A DNA stretch of 64,000 nt from Halomonas sp. LR3S48 (GTDB lineage Bacteria > Pseudomonadota > Gammaproteobacteria > Pseudomonadales > Halomonadaceae): contig NZ_CP107009.1 in assembly GCF_025725665.1 (NCBI RefSeq), positions 2,914,001 to 2,978,000 of the forward strand, in the 5' to 3' direction. The notes beneath the pieces are model-generated. The model did not search any database, was not told the origin of the DNA, and saw nothing but the letters and a program-made list of their open reading frames with translations. A program made the translations under genes and the position numbers. Below, piece after piece: positions 35,984 through 45,515 of this stretch; position 1 is the first letter of the stretch, and each line of letters starts with the position of its first letter.

Positions 35984-36007
35984 CTTGCGACCGAGGGTCC
36001 GTACAAT
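35980..36007 (+). promoter_or_regulatory. tRNA-Leu promoter overlapping the bioD stop
   Basis: TTGACT (35980-35985), a 16-nt spacer and TACAAT (36002-36007) form a strong sigma-70 promoter, 20 nt before the mature tRNA 5' end. The bioD TGA is part of the -35 box. Confidence 0.75.
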
Positions 36008-36027
36008 GTGGACGCCTGCCCAGCCCT

Positions 36028-36112
<85 letters not shown>

Positions 36113-36268
36113 TCACGGCTCGCCTTCGCCGAGCTTCGTGACGTTCCCAGCGACAGCATCTTCCCATCTTCCTGCGACGGCACCGCATCGCCGCCACGTA
36201 GACGCGTACCAGCTACGCACGCTCGCAATCCCCCTCTTCGTACTCACGAATGCACTCACGGAGGCATG

Positions 36269-37534
36269 ATGGCAACGCCCGTCTGGCATCCCTATGCCCA
36301 CCTGCTCACTCAGCAAGCCGCTCCCAAGGTCATCGGAGGCGAAGGCCCCCGCTTCACTCTAGAGAACGGCGAGACGCTGCTCGACGCCACCTGCTCGTGG
36401 TGGTGCATGATCCACGGCTATGCGCATCCGCGCCTGGTGGCGGCGATCAAGGAGCAGGCCGACACCCTTTGCCACGTGATGCTGGGCGGTCTGACCCATG
36501 ATCCCGCCGATCGCCTGGCGCGCGAACTGGTTCGGGTCACCCCACCCGGACTCGAGCACGTATTCTTCTCCGATAGCGGCTCGGTGGGCATGGAGGTAGC
36601 CATGAAGATGGCGGTTCAATACCACTATCTACGCGGCAAACCCGGCAAGCATCGCATGCTGTCGCTGATGAAGGCCTATCATGGCGACACCAGCGGCTGC
36701 ATGGCGGTATGCGACCCCGAAGAGGGCATGCACAGCCTGTTTGCCGGCTACCTGCCCAGGCACCACTTCGCCCCAGCGCCCACCGCCCCCTACGACGCCG
36801 AGCCAGAAACCGTAGCGCAGGATCTCGCTGCCCTGCGCGCTGTGCTCGAGCAGCATCACCATGAAATCGCCGCACTGCTGATGGAGCCGCTGTTGCAGGC
36901 CGCCGGCGGCCTCAACATGACCTCGCCGCTCTATCTCAAGGGGGCGCGTGAGCTCTGCGACGAGTTCGACGTACTGCTGGTGTTCGACGAGGTGGCCACC
37001 GGCTTTGGCCGTACCGGCAAGATGTTCGCCGCCGACCACGCCGCCATTACTCCCGACATCATGGTTCTCTCGAAAGGGCTGACCGGCGGCTACCTGGGCC
37101 ATGCGGCAACCCTTGCCACCGACCGTGTGCACGAGGCCTTCGTCGGCGATACACCGCTGCACGCCTTCATGCACGGCCCCACCTTCATGGGCAATCCCCT
37201 GGCCTGCCGCGTAGCGCTGGAGAGTCTTGCCGTGTTCGAGGAGGAAAACTACCTGGAAAGGATTGCGGGCCTCAACCGAGTGCTGCACGAAGAGCTGCTC
37301 GCCGACCCGGCGCTTCGCCACCACCCTCGGGTGCGTGACGTCAGGGTGCTGGGCGCCACCGCCGTCATCGAGGTCAACGATGCCAAAGACCTTGAGGGTG
37401 TTGCCGCACTGGCACGCGCTCAGGGCGTCTGGCTACGCCCTTTCGGCCGCTGGCTCTACACCATGCCCGCCTATATCACGTCGCACGAGGAGATGCGCCG
37501 CATCACCCACGCGATGAAGGTAGGGTTCACCTGA
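36269..37534 (+). CDS. bioA: Adenosylmethionine-8-amino-7-oxononanoate aminotransferase BioA
   Basis: PLP enzyme that transfers the amino group of S-adenosylmethionine to KAPA, giving DAPA. The product is 421 residues from the ATG at 36269; an ATG at 36266 adds one. GGAGG at 36260-36264 favours 36269. Motifs are VWHPYAHL at the start, FSDSGSVGMEVAMKMAVQY, LLVFDEVATGFGRTGKMF and the PLP Lys in MVLSKGLTGGYL. The frame runs back into the tRNA but that part is not coding. It is separated from bioBFHCD by the tRNA, with a 156-nt leader that shows no BirA-type inverted repeat. With it the window encodes all biotin steps from malonyl-ACP. Confidence 0.95.
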   Translation: MATPVWHPYAHLLTQQAAPKVIGGEGPRFTLENGETLLDATCSWWCMIHGYAHPRLVAAIKEQADTLCHVMLGGLTHDPADRLARELVRVTPPGLEHVFFSDSGSVGMEVAMKMAVQYHYLRGKPGKHRMLSLMKAYHGDTSGCMAVCDPEEGMHSLFAGYLPRHHFAPAPTAPYDAEPETVAQDLAALRAVLEQHHHEIAALLMEPLLQAAGGLNMTSPLYLKGARELCDEFDVLLVFDEVATGFGRTGKMFAADHAAITPDIMVLSKGLTGGYLGHAATLATDRVHEAFVGDTPLHAFMHGPTFMGNPLACRVALESLAVFEEENYLERIAGLNRVLHEELLADPALRHHPRVRDVRVLGATAVIEVNDAKDLEGVAALARAQGVWLRPFGRWLYTMPAYITSHEEMRRITHAMKVGFT

Positions 37535-37541
37535 AAGAAAA

Positions 37542-37564
37542 CGCCGCCCTCATGGAGGGCGGCG
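37542..37564. terminator. Shared terminator of bioA and lpxC
   Basis: CGCCGCCCTC (37542-37551) pairs perfectly with GAGGGCGGCG (37555-37564) around ATG. On the minus strand it is followed by TTTTCTTTC, making it the intrinsic terminator of the dcw/lpxC transcript. On the plus strand the tail (CATTTCGC) is weaker. Confidence 0.85.
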
Positions 37565-37605
37565 CATTTCGCTGCGTCACACAGGCGGCCGAGCCGCCTG
37601 GGCGA

Positions 37606-38517
37606 TCAGGCCATGATAGGCTGAGCGTAGGAGATCGGCGCCAGCTCGCGCTCGTTCTCGAAGGTGACGATCTCGTAGGCATCGGGCTGGGCAAGCAGCG
37701 CCCGGCACAACTGGTTGTTCAGTGCATGCCCCGATTTTACGCCGCGGAACTCACCAATCAGGCTATGGCCGAGCAGGTAGAGATCTCCGATGGCGTCGAG
37801 CACCTTGTGCTTGACGAACTCGTCCTCGTAACGCAAGCCACCTTCGTTGACGATGCGATACTCGTCGACCACGATGGCATTATCGAGGCTGCCGCCCAAG
37901 GCCAGATTGTTGGCACGCAGGTACTCGAGATCGCGCATGAAACCGAAGGTTCTGGCGCGCGAAACCTCCTTGACGAATGAGGTCGTGGAGAAGTCCACCA
38001 CGGCGGTCTGCTTCTGATCCTCGAAGACCGGGTGATCGAACTCGATGGCAAACGTCACCTTGAAGCCTTGGTGCGGCAGGAAGCGCGCCTCCTTGCCGTC
38101 ATCCTGCACCACCACTTCGCGCTTGATGCGGATGAATTTCTTCGGCGCTTCCTGTTCGGCGATACCCGCCGACTGAATCAGGAAAACGAAGGGACCGGCG
38201 CTACCGTCCATGATCGGCACTTCAGGAGCGCTGAGGTCGATGTAGGCGTTATCGATCCCCAGGCCGGCCAGCGCAGACATGAGATGCTCCACGGTCGCCA
38301 CCTTGACGTCACCGCGCGACAGCGCAGTGCACAGGGTGGTATCGGTGACCAGGGCGGCACTGGCCGGCACCTGCACCTCGGGTTCGAGGTCCGTACGCAC
38401 GAACACGATACCCGTATTGACCGGGGCCGGACGCAAGGTCAGGTACACCTTCTTCCCGGAATGAAGACCGACGCCGGTGGCGCGGATGGTGTTTTGCAGT
38501 GTGCGTTGTCTGATCAT
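37606..38517 (-). CDS. lpxC: UDP-3-O-acyl-N-acetylglucosamine deacetylase LpxC
   Basis: Zinc enzyme that catalyses the first committed step of lipid A synthesis. The 303-residue product matches E. coli LpxC (305). It starts [20 protein letters not shown] and has the zinc-binding [15 protein letters not shown], and [14 protein letters not shown] with the catalytic and ligand residues near residue 235. [14 protein letters not shown] follows. It ends the division cluster downstream of ftsZ, as in E. coli. A separate promoter precedes it and the terminator at 37542 ends the whole cluster. Confidence 0.98.
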   Translation of the reverse strand: MIRQRTLQNTIRATGVGLHSGKKVYLTLRPAPVNTGIVFVRTDLEPEVQVPASAALVTDTTLCTALSRGDVKVATVEHLMSALAGLGIDNAYIDLSAPEVPIMDGSAGPFVFLIQSAGIAEQEAPKKFIRIKREVVVQDDGKEARFLPHQGFKVTFAIEFDHPVFEDQKQTAVVDFSTTSFVKEVSRARTFGFMRDLEYLRANNLALGGSLDNAIVVDEYRIVNEGGLRYEDEFVKHKVLDAIGDLYLLGHSLIGEFRGVKSGHALNNQLCRALLAQPDAYEIVTFENERELAPISYAQPIMA

Positions 38518-38557
38518 GGGCAGTAGCCAGGCCGTTGTAAGTTATCAAACACCGTTC

Positions 38558-38586
38558 ACTATAACACCGAACGTGCGTTTCAACAA
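38558..38586 (-). promoter_or_regulatory. lpxC promoter
   Basis: On the minus strand TTGTTG (complement of 38581-38586), a 17-nt spacer and TATAGT (complement of 38558-38563) form a plausible promoter in the 111-nt ftsZ-lpxC gap, 40 nt before the lpxC ATG. The gap also has a run of seven Ts upstream of it, so separate lpxC transcription is likely. Confidence 0.6.
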
Positions 38587-38628
38587 AAAAACATCTCCTG
38601 GCCCTGCCTATGCTCGCAATAGTTTCTG

Positions 38629-39798
38629 TCAATCGGCTTGTCGACGCAGAAAGGCCGGGATATCGAGATAATCGTCCAGTTCCTGGGGCGAGCGACGCTT
38701 TTCCGGCTGCGGCTTGACCGCCTCCTGGGGCTCGGCCTTGGGCATGGCGCTCTGCTGACGCATGGCCGGCTGGGCACGCTGACGATATTCGCTACCTTCG
38801 TTACGCTTGACGGTTTCGCGCCCTGTCGCCTTGGCCTGTCGCCCTTCGAGACCCGCAGCAACGACGGTGACGCGCAGCTCGTCGGTCATGTCCATGTCGA
38901 TCGAGGTGCCCACGACGATGGTCGCATCCTGCGAAGCGAACTCCTGCACGGTGGCGCCGACGTCGTTGAATTCGCCGATCGACAGATCCGGCCCGGCCGT
39001 GATGTTGACCAGAATGCCACGTGCGCCATGCAGGTCGATGTCCTCCAGCAGCGGGCTGCGAATGGCTTTCTCGGCAGCCTCGCGGGCGCGATTCTCGCCG
39101 GTGGCGCCACCGGTACCCATCATCGCCATGCCCATCTCGGACATCACGGTGCGCACGTCGGCGAAGTCGACGTTGATGATGCCGGGACTGGTGATCAGCT
39201 CGGCGATTCCCTGTACGGCCCCCAGCAGCACGTCATTGGCAGCACTGAAGGCGGTCAGCAGGCTGGCGTTCTTGCCCAGCACCGAGAGCAGCTTCTCGTT
39301 GGGAATGGTGATCAGTGAATCGACGTGTTCCGACAGCTCCCTCATCCCCTCTTCGGCCACGCGCATGCGCTTCGGCCCTTCGAAGGGGAACGGGCGGGTG
39401 ACGACGGCCACGGTGAGAATCCCGAGCTCCTTGGCCACCTGCGCCACGACCGGGGCACCGCCAGTGCCGGTGCCGCCGCCCATACCGGCGGTGATGAAGA
39501 CCATGTCGGCGCCGCTGATCAGCTCGGCGATGCGCTCACGATCCTCCATGGCAGCCTGGCGACCCACATCGGGGTTGGCACCGGCACCGAGCCCCTTGGT
39601 GATCTCGTTGCCGAGTTGGAGTACGGTCTTGGCGGCTACCCGCTTGAGCGCCTGAGCATCCGTATTGGCGCAGATGAACTCGACGCCTTCGATATTGCTC
39701 TCGACCATGTGGTTAACGGCGTTGCCGCCGCCGCCACCTACGCCGACGACCTTGATGACCGCACTGCTCGAGGGTGCGCTATCTACGAGTTCGAACAT
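38629..39798 (-). CDS. ftsZ: Cell division GTPase FtsZ
   Basis: Tubulin-like GTPase that forms the Z-ring. The 389-residue product begins [20 protein letters not shown]. It has the GTP-binding loops [12 protein letters not shown] and the tubulin signature [13 protein letters not shown]. The T7 catalytic loop is [16 protein letters not shown] variable Gln/Pro/Lys linker (about 320-370) is followed by the conserved C-terminal peptide [14 protein letters not shown], which binds FtsA and ZipA. ftsA is 33 nt upstream; FtsZ is usually the most highly expressed gene of the cluster. Confidence 0.99.
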   Translation of the reverse strand: MFELVDSAPSSSAVIKVVGVGGGGGNAVNHMVESNIEGVEFICANTDAQALKRVAAKTVLQLGNEITKGLGAGANPDVGRQAAMEDRERIAELISGADMVFITAGMGGGTGTGGAPVVAQVAKELGILTVAVVTRPFPFEGPKRMRVAEEGMRELSEHVDSLITIPNEKLLSVLGKNASLLTAFSAANDVLLGAVQGIAELITSPGIINVDFADVRTVMSEMGMAMMGTGGATGENRAREAAEKAIRSPLLEDIDLHGARGILVNITAGPDLSIGEFNDVGATVQEFASQDATIVVGTSIDMDMTDELRVTVVAAGLEGRQAKATGRETVKRNEGSEYRQRAQPAMRQQSAMPKAEPQEAVKPQPEKRRSPQELDDYLDIPAFLRRQAD

Positions 39799-39831
39799 AA
39801 GCCCCGTCTCCTGGACCGCGCCGCGGCCCTA

Positions 39832-41115
39832 TTAGAAATTTCCTTTCAACCAGCCCTTGAGTTTTGCCAGCGCCGGAATCCCTTCCCATCCACCACGCTG
39901 AGAGACGTCTTCGCGCCTGGGCGGCGCTGCCACTACCCTGCCCTCACGGCCATGCCCCTGCCGAGCCTCCTGAATGGCGTAATGTAGCAAACCTACACCA
40001 GTGGAATAAATCGGGTTGCGCACCACGTCGGCAAGCCCGCGCACGTTATGGGGGCAAGCAATGCGCACCGGCATGTGGAAGATCTCCTCGGCCAGCTCGA
40101 CGACCCCCTCCATGCGCGAAGTTCCGCCGGTGAGCACCACTCCGGCTGCCACCAGGTCTTCGTAACCGCTGCGCCGCAGCTCGTCGCGAATCAAGGTGAA
40201 CAGCTCCTCGTAGCGCGGCTCGACCACTTCGGCCAATGCCTGACGCGATAGATCGCGAGCAGGACGATCGCCGACGCTGGGCACCTTGATCATTTCATCA
40301 CTGGCGGCCAGTTGGGTCAGGGCACAGGCGTACTTGACCTTGATCTCTTCGGCGTACTGGGTCGGGGTGCGCAGCGCCATGGCGATATCGTTGGTGACCT
40401 GGTCGCCGGCGATGGGGATCACCGCCGTATGGCGAATGGCCCCCTCGGTAAAGACGGCGATGTCGGTGGTACCGCCACCGATATCGACCATGCACACGCC
40501 GAGCTCGCGCTCGTCCTCGGTCAACACCGCCATGCTGGAAGCCAACTGTTCGAGAATGATGGCATCGACCTCGAGGCCACAGCGGCGCACGCATTTATCG
40601 ATATTCTGTACTGCATTGAGCGCGGCGGTAACCAGATGTACACGCGCTTCGAGACGCACCCCCGACATGCCGAGCGGCTCGCGAATACCGCCTTGGGTGT
40701 CGATGGCGAACTCCTGAGGCAATACGTGCAAAACACGCTGCCCTTCGGAGATGGCACGCGCTCGCGCCGAATCAATGACACGATCGATATCGGTAGACAT
40801 CACTTCGCGCTCTTTTATCGCGACCACGCCGTCCGAATTCATCGAACTGATATGACTACCCGCCACGCCGACATACACCGAATGGATATCGCAGCCGGCC
40901 ATCAACTCGGCCTCTTCTACGGCACGCTGGATCGATTGGACCGTCGACTCGATGTTGATGACCACGCCCTTCTTCATGCCGCGAGAGGGGTGCGATCCAA
41001 TACCGGCGATCTCGATGCCGCCGTCATCGGTAGGCTGTCCGACGATGGCCACTACCTTGGACGTTCCAATATCCAGTCCGACTACCATATTAGATGAGTT
41101 GGAAGTGACTGCCAT
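39832..41115 (-). CDS. ftsA: Cell division protein FtsA
   Basis: Actin-like membrane tether of the Z-ring. The 427-residue product begins MAVTSNSSNMVVGLDIGTSK, where GLDIGTSKVVAIVG is the phosphate 1 motif. GVCMVDIGGGTTDIAVF is phosphate 2 and GVVLTGGTSRMEG the adenosine motif. The C-terminus ends in an amphipathic membrane-binding helix (IPALAKLKGWLKGNF). Length matches E. coli FtsA (420). It lies 33 nt before ftsZ but 195 nt after ftsQ, with a strong promoter in that gap. Confidence 0.98.
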   Translation of the reverse strand: MAVTSNSSNMVVGLDIGTSKVVAIVGQPTDDGGIEIAGIGSHPSRGMKKGVVINIESTVQSIQRAVEEAELMAGCDIHSVYVGVAGSHISSMNSDGVVAIKEREVMSTDIDRVIDSARARAISEGQRVLHVLPQEFAIDTQGGIREPLGMSGVRLEARVHLVTAALNAVQNIDKCVRRCGLEVDAIILEQLASSMAVLTEDERELGVCMVDIGGGTTDIAVFTEGAIRHTAVIPIAGDQVTNDIAMALRTPTQYAEEIKVKYACALTQLAASDEMIKVPSVGDRPARDLSRQALAEVVEPRYEELFTLIRDELRRSGYEDLVAAGVVLTGGTSRMEGVVELAEEIFHMPVRIACPHNVRGLADVVRNPIYSTGVGLLHYAIQEARQGHGREGRVVAAPPRREDVSQRGGWEGIPALAKLKGWLKGNF

Positions 41116-41184
41116 GCGCCGGAGTGTCTCCTGAAACTTGACCTGCTGGGAATCCCATTATTCTGATAAATGGTCATTGCGCCC

Positions 41185-41190
41185 ATTATA
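41185..41190 (-). promoter_or_regulatory. Candidate ftsA promoter -10 in the ftsQ-ftsA gap
   Basis: The minus strand reads TATAAT (complement of 41185-41190), a perfect -10 box, 70 nt before the ftsA ATG. A clear -35 is not visible. The 195-nt gap is unusually AT-rich for the cluster. Confidence 0.5.
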
Positions 41191-41310
41191 GAAACAACTG
41201 GCGTTAAACCACCAGTCTATTACGAAAAACCTGGTTCACGATACGGGTTATTGAAGACAAAGAAAATAGCGCAATGGCTGCAAGATGAGGCCGGTACGTG
41301 ACAAAAGGTT

Positions 41311-42033
41311 TCAACCCGTACCGTCATCCTCCTCTTCGATGTCGGTTTCGCCATGCCAGGCCACGGCCACTCCGTTGGGGTAGCGCAGGTCGATGTAACG
41401 AATATGGGTCGCCTGAGGGCCCAGCTGTCGCTGCCACGCGGCAGCCAACCTGGCCAGCCGAGCCTCACGGTCGCTGCGGCCCAGCATCACCCAGACGCCG
41501 TCGTCGAGCTGGAACCGCCAGGCACCACGCGGCTCCAGCCGTAGCTGAGTGATGGCCAGCCCCAGCGTTTCGAAGCGCGGCACCAATCGATCATGGTAAG
41601 CCAGCACTTCGGCACCGCTGCCGACTGGCCCGGCCAGGTCGGGCAGCCCTTCGGGTGGCTCCACCGGAGCGAAAGCAAACGGCTCTCCGTCGGGGTTGAG
41701 CAGGTAGTTGTCGTTCCAGCGCGCCACCGGCACCTGTTCGACCAGTTCGAAAGCCAGGGCATAAGGCCATTCCCGCGCTACCCGGACCTCGGCCAGCCAG
41801 TCGATGTCGCGCGCCCGACGACGCAGCGCCGGGAGATCGGCCGACAACCAGGTCTGGCCCTGCAGCAGCGGCGCCAACTGCGAACGCAGGTAGTCGGCGC
41901 TGACGTGATGCAATTCGCCGCGGATCGCCACACGCTCGATGGGCCGATCGAGCCAGGTCCACAGGGCGCGACCTCCGGCCCCCAACAGAATCAGCAGTAA
42001 CAGTATGCCCAGCGTCGAGCCTCGGGTGCTCAT
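41311..42033 (-). CDS. ftsQ: Cell division protein FtsQ
   Basis: Single-pass inner-membrane divisome protein that links FtsB/FtsL with later components. From the ATG at 42033 the product is 240 residues. A cytoplasmic stub and one membrane helix (about 8-25, GILLLLILLGAGGRAL) precede a POTRA domain (RPIERVAIRGELHHVS onward) and a beta domain with VARWNDNYLLNPDGEPF. The acidic tail is TDIEEEDDGTG. The ATG overlaps the ddlB TGA (ATGA). It is a little shorter than E. coli FtsQ (276), mainly at the C-terminus. The frame stays open upstream inside ddlB, but this start is supported by the overlap. Confidence 0.94.
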   Translation of the reverse strand: MSTRGSTLGILLLLILLGAGGRALWTWLDRPIERVAIRGELHHVSADYLRSQLAPLLQGQTWLSADLPALRRRARDIDWLAEVRVAREWPYALAFELVEQVPVARWNDNYLLNPDGEPFAFAPVEPPEGLPDLAGPVGSGAEVLAYHDRLVPRFETLGLAITQLRLEPRGAWRFQLDDGVWVMLGRSDREARLARLAAAWQRQLGPQATHIRYIDLRYPNGVAVAWHGETDIEEEDDGTG

Positions 42034-42959
42034 GCCTGGTGCGGCTCCAGCGTGGTAGAGAGGATTCCCAGCACCAGTGCATCGAAATCGATGCCGGCAT
42101 GAGCGGCAGCCTGGGGCACCAGGCTGTGGTCGGTCATCCCCGGGGAGGTGTTGACCTCGATCAGCCAGAAGCAACCCTCGCCGTCGCGCATCACGTCGAC
42201 GCGCCCCCAGCCTTCGCCGCCAACGGCTTCGAAGGCCTGACGGCACAGCTCACCCAGTGCCGTTTCCTGCGTGGCATCCAAGCCGCAGGGCAGGTGGTAG
42301 CGCGTATCGTTGGAGTTGTACTTGGCTTCGTAGTCATAGAAGCCGCTGGGCACCTCGACACGAATGGCCGGCAGCACGCGCTCGCCCAGCAGCGATACGG
42401 TGTACTCTTCGCCACGGATGAAGCGCTCGGCCATGACTCGTGCATCGAAGCGCGCCGCCTCGTGATAAGCCGCCTCCAGGGCTTCCCGGCTGTCGACGAT
42501 GCTGATGCCCAGGGTCGAGCCCTCGTGCACCGGCTTGACGATCAACGGCAGCCCCAGCCGGGCAACGATGCCGTCCCAGTCGGCATCTGCCGACAGCATC
42601 AGCGACTCCGGGGTCGGCAGCCCCAAGGCCTGCCAGACGAGCTTGGTACGCTGCTTGTCCATCCCCAGCGCCGAGGCCAGCACGCCGCTGCCGGTATAGG
42701 GAATGGTCAGCAGCTCGAGAGCCCCTTGAAGGGTCCCGTCCTCTCCTCCTCGCCCGTGCAAGGCGATGAAGACACGGTCGGGGGCGAGTGCTTCGAGCCC
42801 GGCCAGGCCACCCTCGGCCGGATCGTAGCCGATCACGTCGACGCCGCTGCGCTCGAGCGCCGCCAGCACCGCCGCCCCGCTTCTGAGAGAGACCTCGCGC
42901 TCGGCTGAATTGCCGCCATACAGCACCACGACCCGCCCAAACTCGCTCGCCTGCGTCAT
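42030..42959 (-). CDS. ddlB: D-alanine--D-alanine ligase Ddl
   Basis: ATP-grasp ligase that makes D-Ala-D-Ala for the pentapeptide. The 309-residue product has [18 protein letters not shown] at the N-terminus, [33 protein letters not shown] with the ATP-binding Lys nearby, and the metal-binding [18 protein letters not shown]. Length matches E. coli DdlB (306). It overlaps murC at its 5' end and ftsQ at its 3' end by 4 nt each, so the three are translationally coupled. Confidence 0.98.
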   Translation of the reverse strand: MTQASEFGRVVVLYGGNSAEREVSLRSGAAVLAALERSGVDVIGYDPAEGGLAGLEALAPDRVFIALHGRGGEDGTLQGALELLTIPYTGSGVLASALGMDKQRTKLVWQALGLPTPESLMLSADADWDGIVARLGLPLIVKPVHEGSTLGISIVDSREALEAAYHEAARFDARVMAERFIRGEEYTVSLLGERVLPAIRVEVPSGFYDYEAKYNSNDTRYHLPCGLDATQETALGELCRQAFEAVGGEGWGRVDVMRDGEGCFWLIEVNTSPGMTDHSLVPQAAAHAGIDFDALVLGILSTTLEPHQA

Positions 42960-44368
42960 AGCTCCACCTCGTCGAGAATCAAACGGCTCTCGGCCAACCC
43001 AAGAGCGATGCCGCCCACATCCCCGGCGCCCTGAGTGATCAGGATGTCGTCGGCCCGCAGTACCTTGGCCAGCAGCACCGGCAGTTCCGACTTGTGCTGC
43101 ACGAAGATTGGGTCGAGTGTGCCGCGCTGACGGATGGACCCTGCCAGGGTCTTGCCATCGGCGCCGGGAATCGGCGTCTCTCCCGCGCTGTATACATCGA
43201 GCAGCAGCAGCACGTCGACTCCGGCGAGGACACGCACGAAGTCCTCGTAAAGGTCGCGGGTGCGGGTGTAGCGATGCGGCTGATAAATCATCACCAGCCG
43301 TCTCTTGGGCCAGCCGGCCCGCACCGCCTTGATCACCATCTCCACTTCACGCGGGTGATGCCCGTAGTCGTCCACCAGCATGACCTCACCGCTGCCGCCG
43401 GGAGGCGCAAAATGGCCGTGCACCTGGAAGCGGCGTCCCACGCCGGCGAAACCGGCCAGGCCTCGCAGGATGGCGGCATCATCGACGCCGGCGTCGGTGG
43501 CCACGGCGATTGCCGCCAAGGCGTTGAGCGCATTGTGCCGCCCCGGCATGCTCAGGCGGATATCCAGTGGCGCCAAGCCGTCGGGGCGCAGGGCGGTAAA
43601 GTGAACCTCGCCGGCATGCTGGGTGAAATCAACGACCCGGTAGTCGGCGTCCTCGCTGAAACCGTAGGTGACGAACTGTCGATGGATGCGATCGAGCAGA
43701 CCGCGCACGTGCTCGTCGTCGATACACAGGATGGCCAGCCCGTAGAAAGGCAGGTTGTGCAGGAACTCGATGAAGGTGACCTTGAGCCGCTCGAAGTCGC
43801 CACCGTAGGTGCTCATGTGGTCGGCATCGATATTGGTGACGATCGATACCATCGGCTGCAGGTGCAGGAACGAGGCGTCGGACTCGTCGGCCTCGGCCAC
43901 CAGGTAGTCGCCCTCACCCAGTCGGGCGTTGGTCCCGGCGCTGGTCAGCTTGCCGCCGATGACGAAGGTCGGATCGAGCCCACCCTCGGCGAGTAACGTG
44001 GCCGTCAGGCTGGTCGTGGTGGTCTTGCCATGGGTGCCGGCCACTGCGATACCATGACGGAAGCGCATCAATTCGGCGAGCATCTCGGCCCGGCGCACCA
44101 CCGGCACACGATGCTCGTGGGCCCAGCGGATCTCCGGATTCGACGAGTCCACTGCGGTGGAGACCACCACTACGTCGGCACCTGATACGTTGTTCTCGGC
44201 ATGGCCGATGGTCACACGAATGCCGTGCTCGCGCAGTCGGGCCACCACCGGTGAGGCTTTCAGGTCGCTGCCGCTGACCCGGTAGCCTTGATTGGCGAGC
44301 ACTTCGGCGATGCCGCACATGCCGGCACCACCGATACCGACGAAATGGATGTGTCGAATGCGGCGCAT
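42956..44368 (-). CDS. murC: UDP-N-acetylmuramate--L-alanine ligase MurC
   Basis: Adds L-alanine to UDP-MurNAc, the first peptide step of the precursor. From the ATG at 44368 the product is 470 residues. It begins [20 protein letters not shown], with the ATP loop [19 protein letters not shown], and carries [34 protein letters not shown] is followed by [16 protein letters not shown]. The start has GAGG about 8 nt upstream and matches the family; the longer in-frame extension to 44491 covers the intergenic gap after murG and is not supported. It overlaps ddlB by 4 nt. Confidence 0.97.
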   Translation of the reverse strand: MRRIRHIHFVGIGGAGMCGIAEVLANQGYRVSGSDLKASPVVARLREHGIRVTIGHAENNVSGADVVVVSTAVDSSNPEIRWAHEHRVPVVRRAEMLAELMRFRHGIAVAGTHGKTTTTSLTATLLAEGGLDPTFVIGGKLTSAGTNARLGEGDYLVAEADESDASFLHLQPMVSIVTNIDADHMSTYGGDFERLKVTFIEFLHNLPFYGLAILCIDDEHVRGLLDRIHRQFVTYGFSEDADYRVVDFTQHAGEVHFTALRPDGLAPLDIRLSMPGRHNALNALAAIAVATDAGVDDAAILRGLAGFAGVGRRFQVHGHFAPPGGSGEVMLVDDYGHHPREVEMVIKAVRAGWPKRRLVMIYQPHRYTRTRDLYEDFVRVLAGVDVLLLLDVYSAGETPIPGADGKTLAGSIRQRGTLDPIFVQHKSELPVLLAKVLRADDILITQGAGDVGGIALGLAESRLILDEVEL

Positions 44369-44426
44369 GCCCAGGCCTCGCCCGTGGCGGGGCAACGTTG
44401 CCTGACCGGGAACCGGTCTCAAGGTG

Positions 44427-45515
44427 CTATCGCTCAAGCGCTGTCTCCATGCAACCGGCCACCAGGCGTTCGACGGCATCGAGATGCGCACAGCGGCGCG
44501 CCTGCCGGGCCATGATGGCGAGAGTGTCGGGGTCGAGCAGCGTCGTCAGGATATCGGCCAGCGTCGCTGCGGTCATGTCCTGTTGCGGCAACAATTGCGC
44601 CGCGCCCGCTGCCACCAGGGCACGGGCATTGGCAGTCTGGTGGTCGTCCACGGCATGGGGCAAGGGCACGAACAGGGCCGGCTTGGCCGCGGCAGCCACT
44701 TCGGAAACGGTCAATGCCCCCGCTCGGCAGACTACCAGATCGGCCCAGTCGTAGGCTGCCGCCATGTCGTCGATGAAGGCGCTCACCTCGGCCTCGATGC
44801 CCTGCGCCGCATAGGCCTCGCGAGTGGCCATGTCCTTGTCGCGGCCGGCCTGATGGCGTACCTCGGGTCGGCTTGCCTCGGGCAGCGCCGCGAGCGCCTC
44901 GGGCAGGCGCTGGTTGAGCGCCAGTGCCCCCAGCGAGCCGCCCACCACCAACAGCCTCAGTCGCCGCCCGCGCATCGCCGCGGCCTCTCGCGGCGACTCG
45001 CCCAGGGCGGCGATGTCGTTGCGTACCGGGTTGCCGACCACTTCTCCCCGCGTACCGAATGCCTGCGGGAAGGCGGCGTAGACGCGCCGGGCCAGCCGGG
45101 CCAGGGCACGGTTGGTCAAACCCGCCACGGCGTTCTGCTCGTGGATCACCAGTGGGCGGCGCAACAGCCAGGCCGCCAGACCACCGGGACCGCTGGCGAA
45201 ACCGCCAAGCCCCACCACCAGCGCCGGGTCCAGTTGACGAATGATGCGCGCCGCCTGCCACACGGCGCGAGTCAGATTGAAAGGCGCCTTGAGCCAGCCG
45301 GCCAGGCCGTTGCCACGCAGGCCAGCCACCGAAATGCGGTGTAGTGGCAACTCGGCTGCCGGCACCAGGCGGTTCTCGATGCCCCGCGGGCTGCCCAGCC
45401 AGTGTACTTCCAGCGCTTCGGCCTGCAGCCCACGAGCCAGCGACAGTGCCGGGATGACATGTCCACCGGTACCGCCCGCCATGATCAGAACGCGCCGCGC
45501 TGCCGCCTGCTTCAC
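44427..45515 (-). CDS. murG: Undecaprenyldiphospho-muramoylpentapeptide GlcNAc transferase MurG
   Basis: Peripheral inner-membrane glycosyltransferase that converts lipid I to lipid II. The 362-residue product has the N-terminal [17 protein letters not shown] loop, [36 protein letters not shown] and the donor-binding [20 protein letters not shown]. It also has [25 protein letters not shown]. Length is close to E. coli MurG (355). It overlaps ftsW by 4 nt and precedes murC by 58 nt. Confidence 0.98.
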   Translation of the reverse strand: MKQAAARRVLIMAGGTGGHVIPALSLARGLQAEALEVHWLGSPRGIENRLVPAAELPLHRISVAGLRGNGLAGWLKAPFNLTRAVWQAARIIRQLDPALVVGLGGFASGPGGLAAWLLRRPLVIHEQNAVAGLTNRALARLARRVYAAFPQAFGTRGEVVGNPVRNDIAALGESPREAAAMRGRRLRLLVVGGSLGALALNQRLPEALAALPEASRPEVRHQAGRDKDMATREAYAAQGIEAEVSAFIDDMAAAYDWADLVVCRAGALTVSEVAAAAKPALFVPLPHAVDDHQTANARALVAAGAAQLLPQQDMTAATLADILTTLLDPDTLAIMARQARRCAHLDAVERLVAGCMETALER

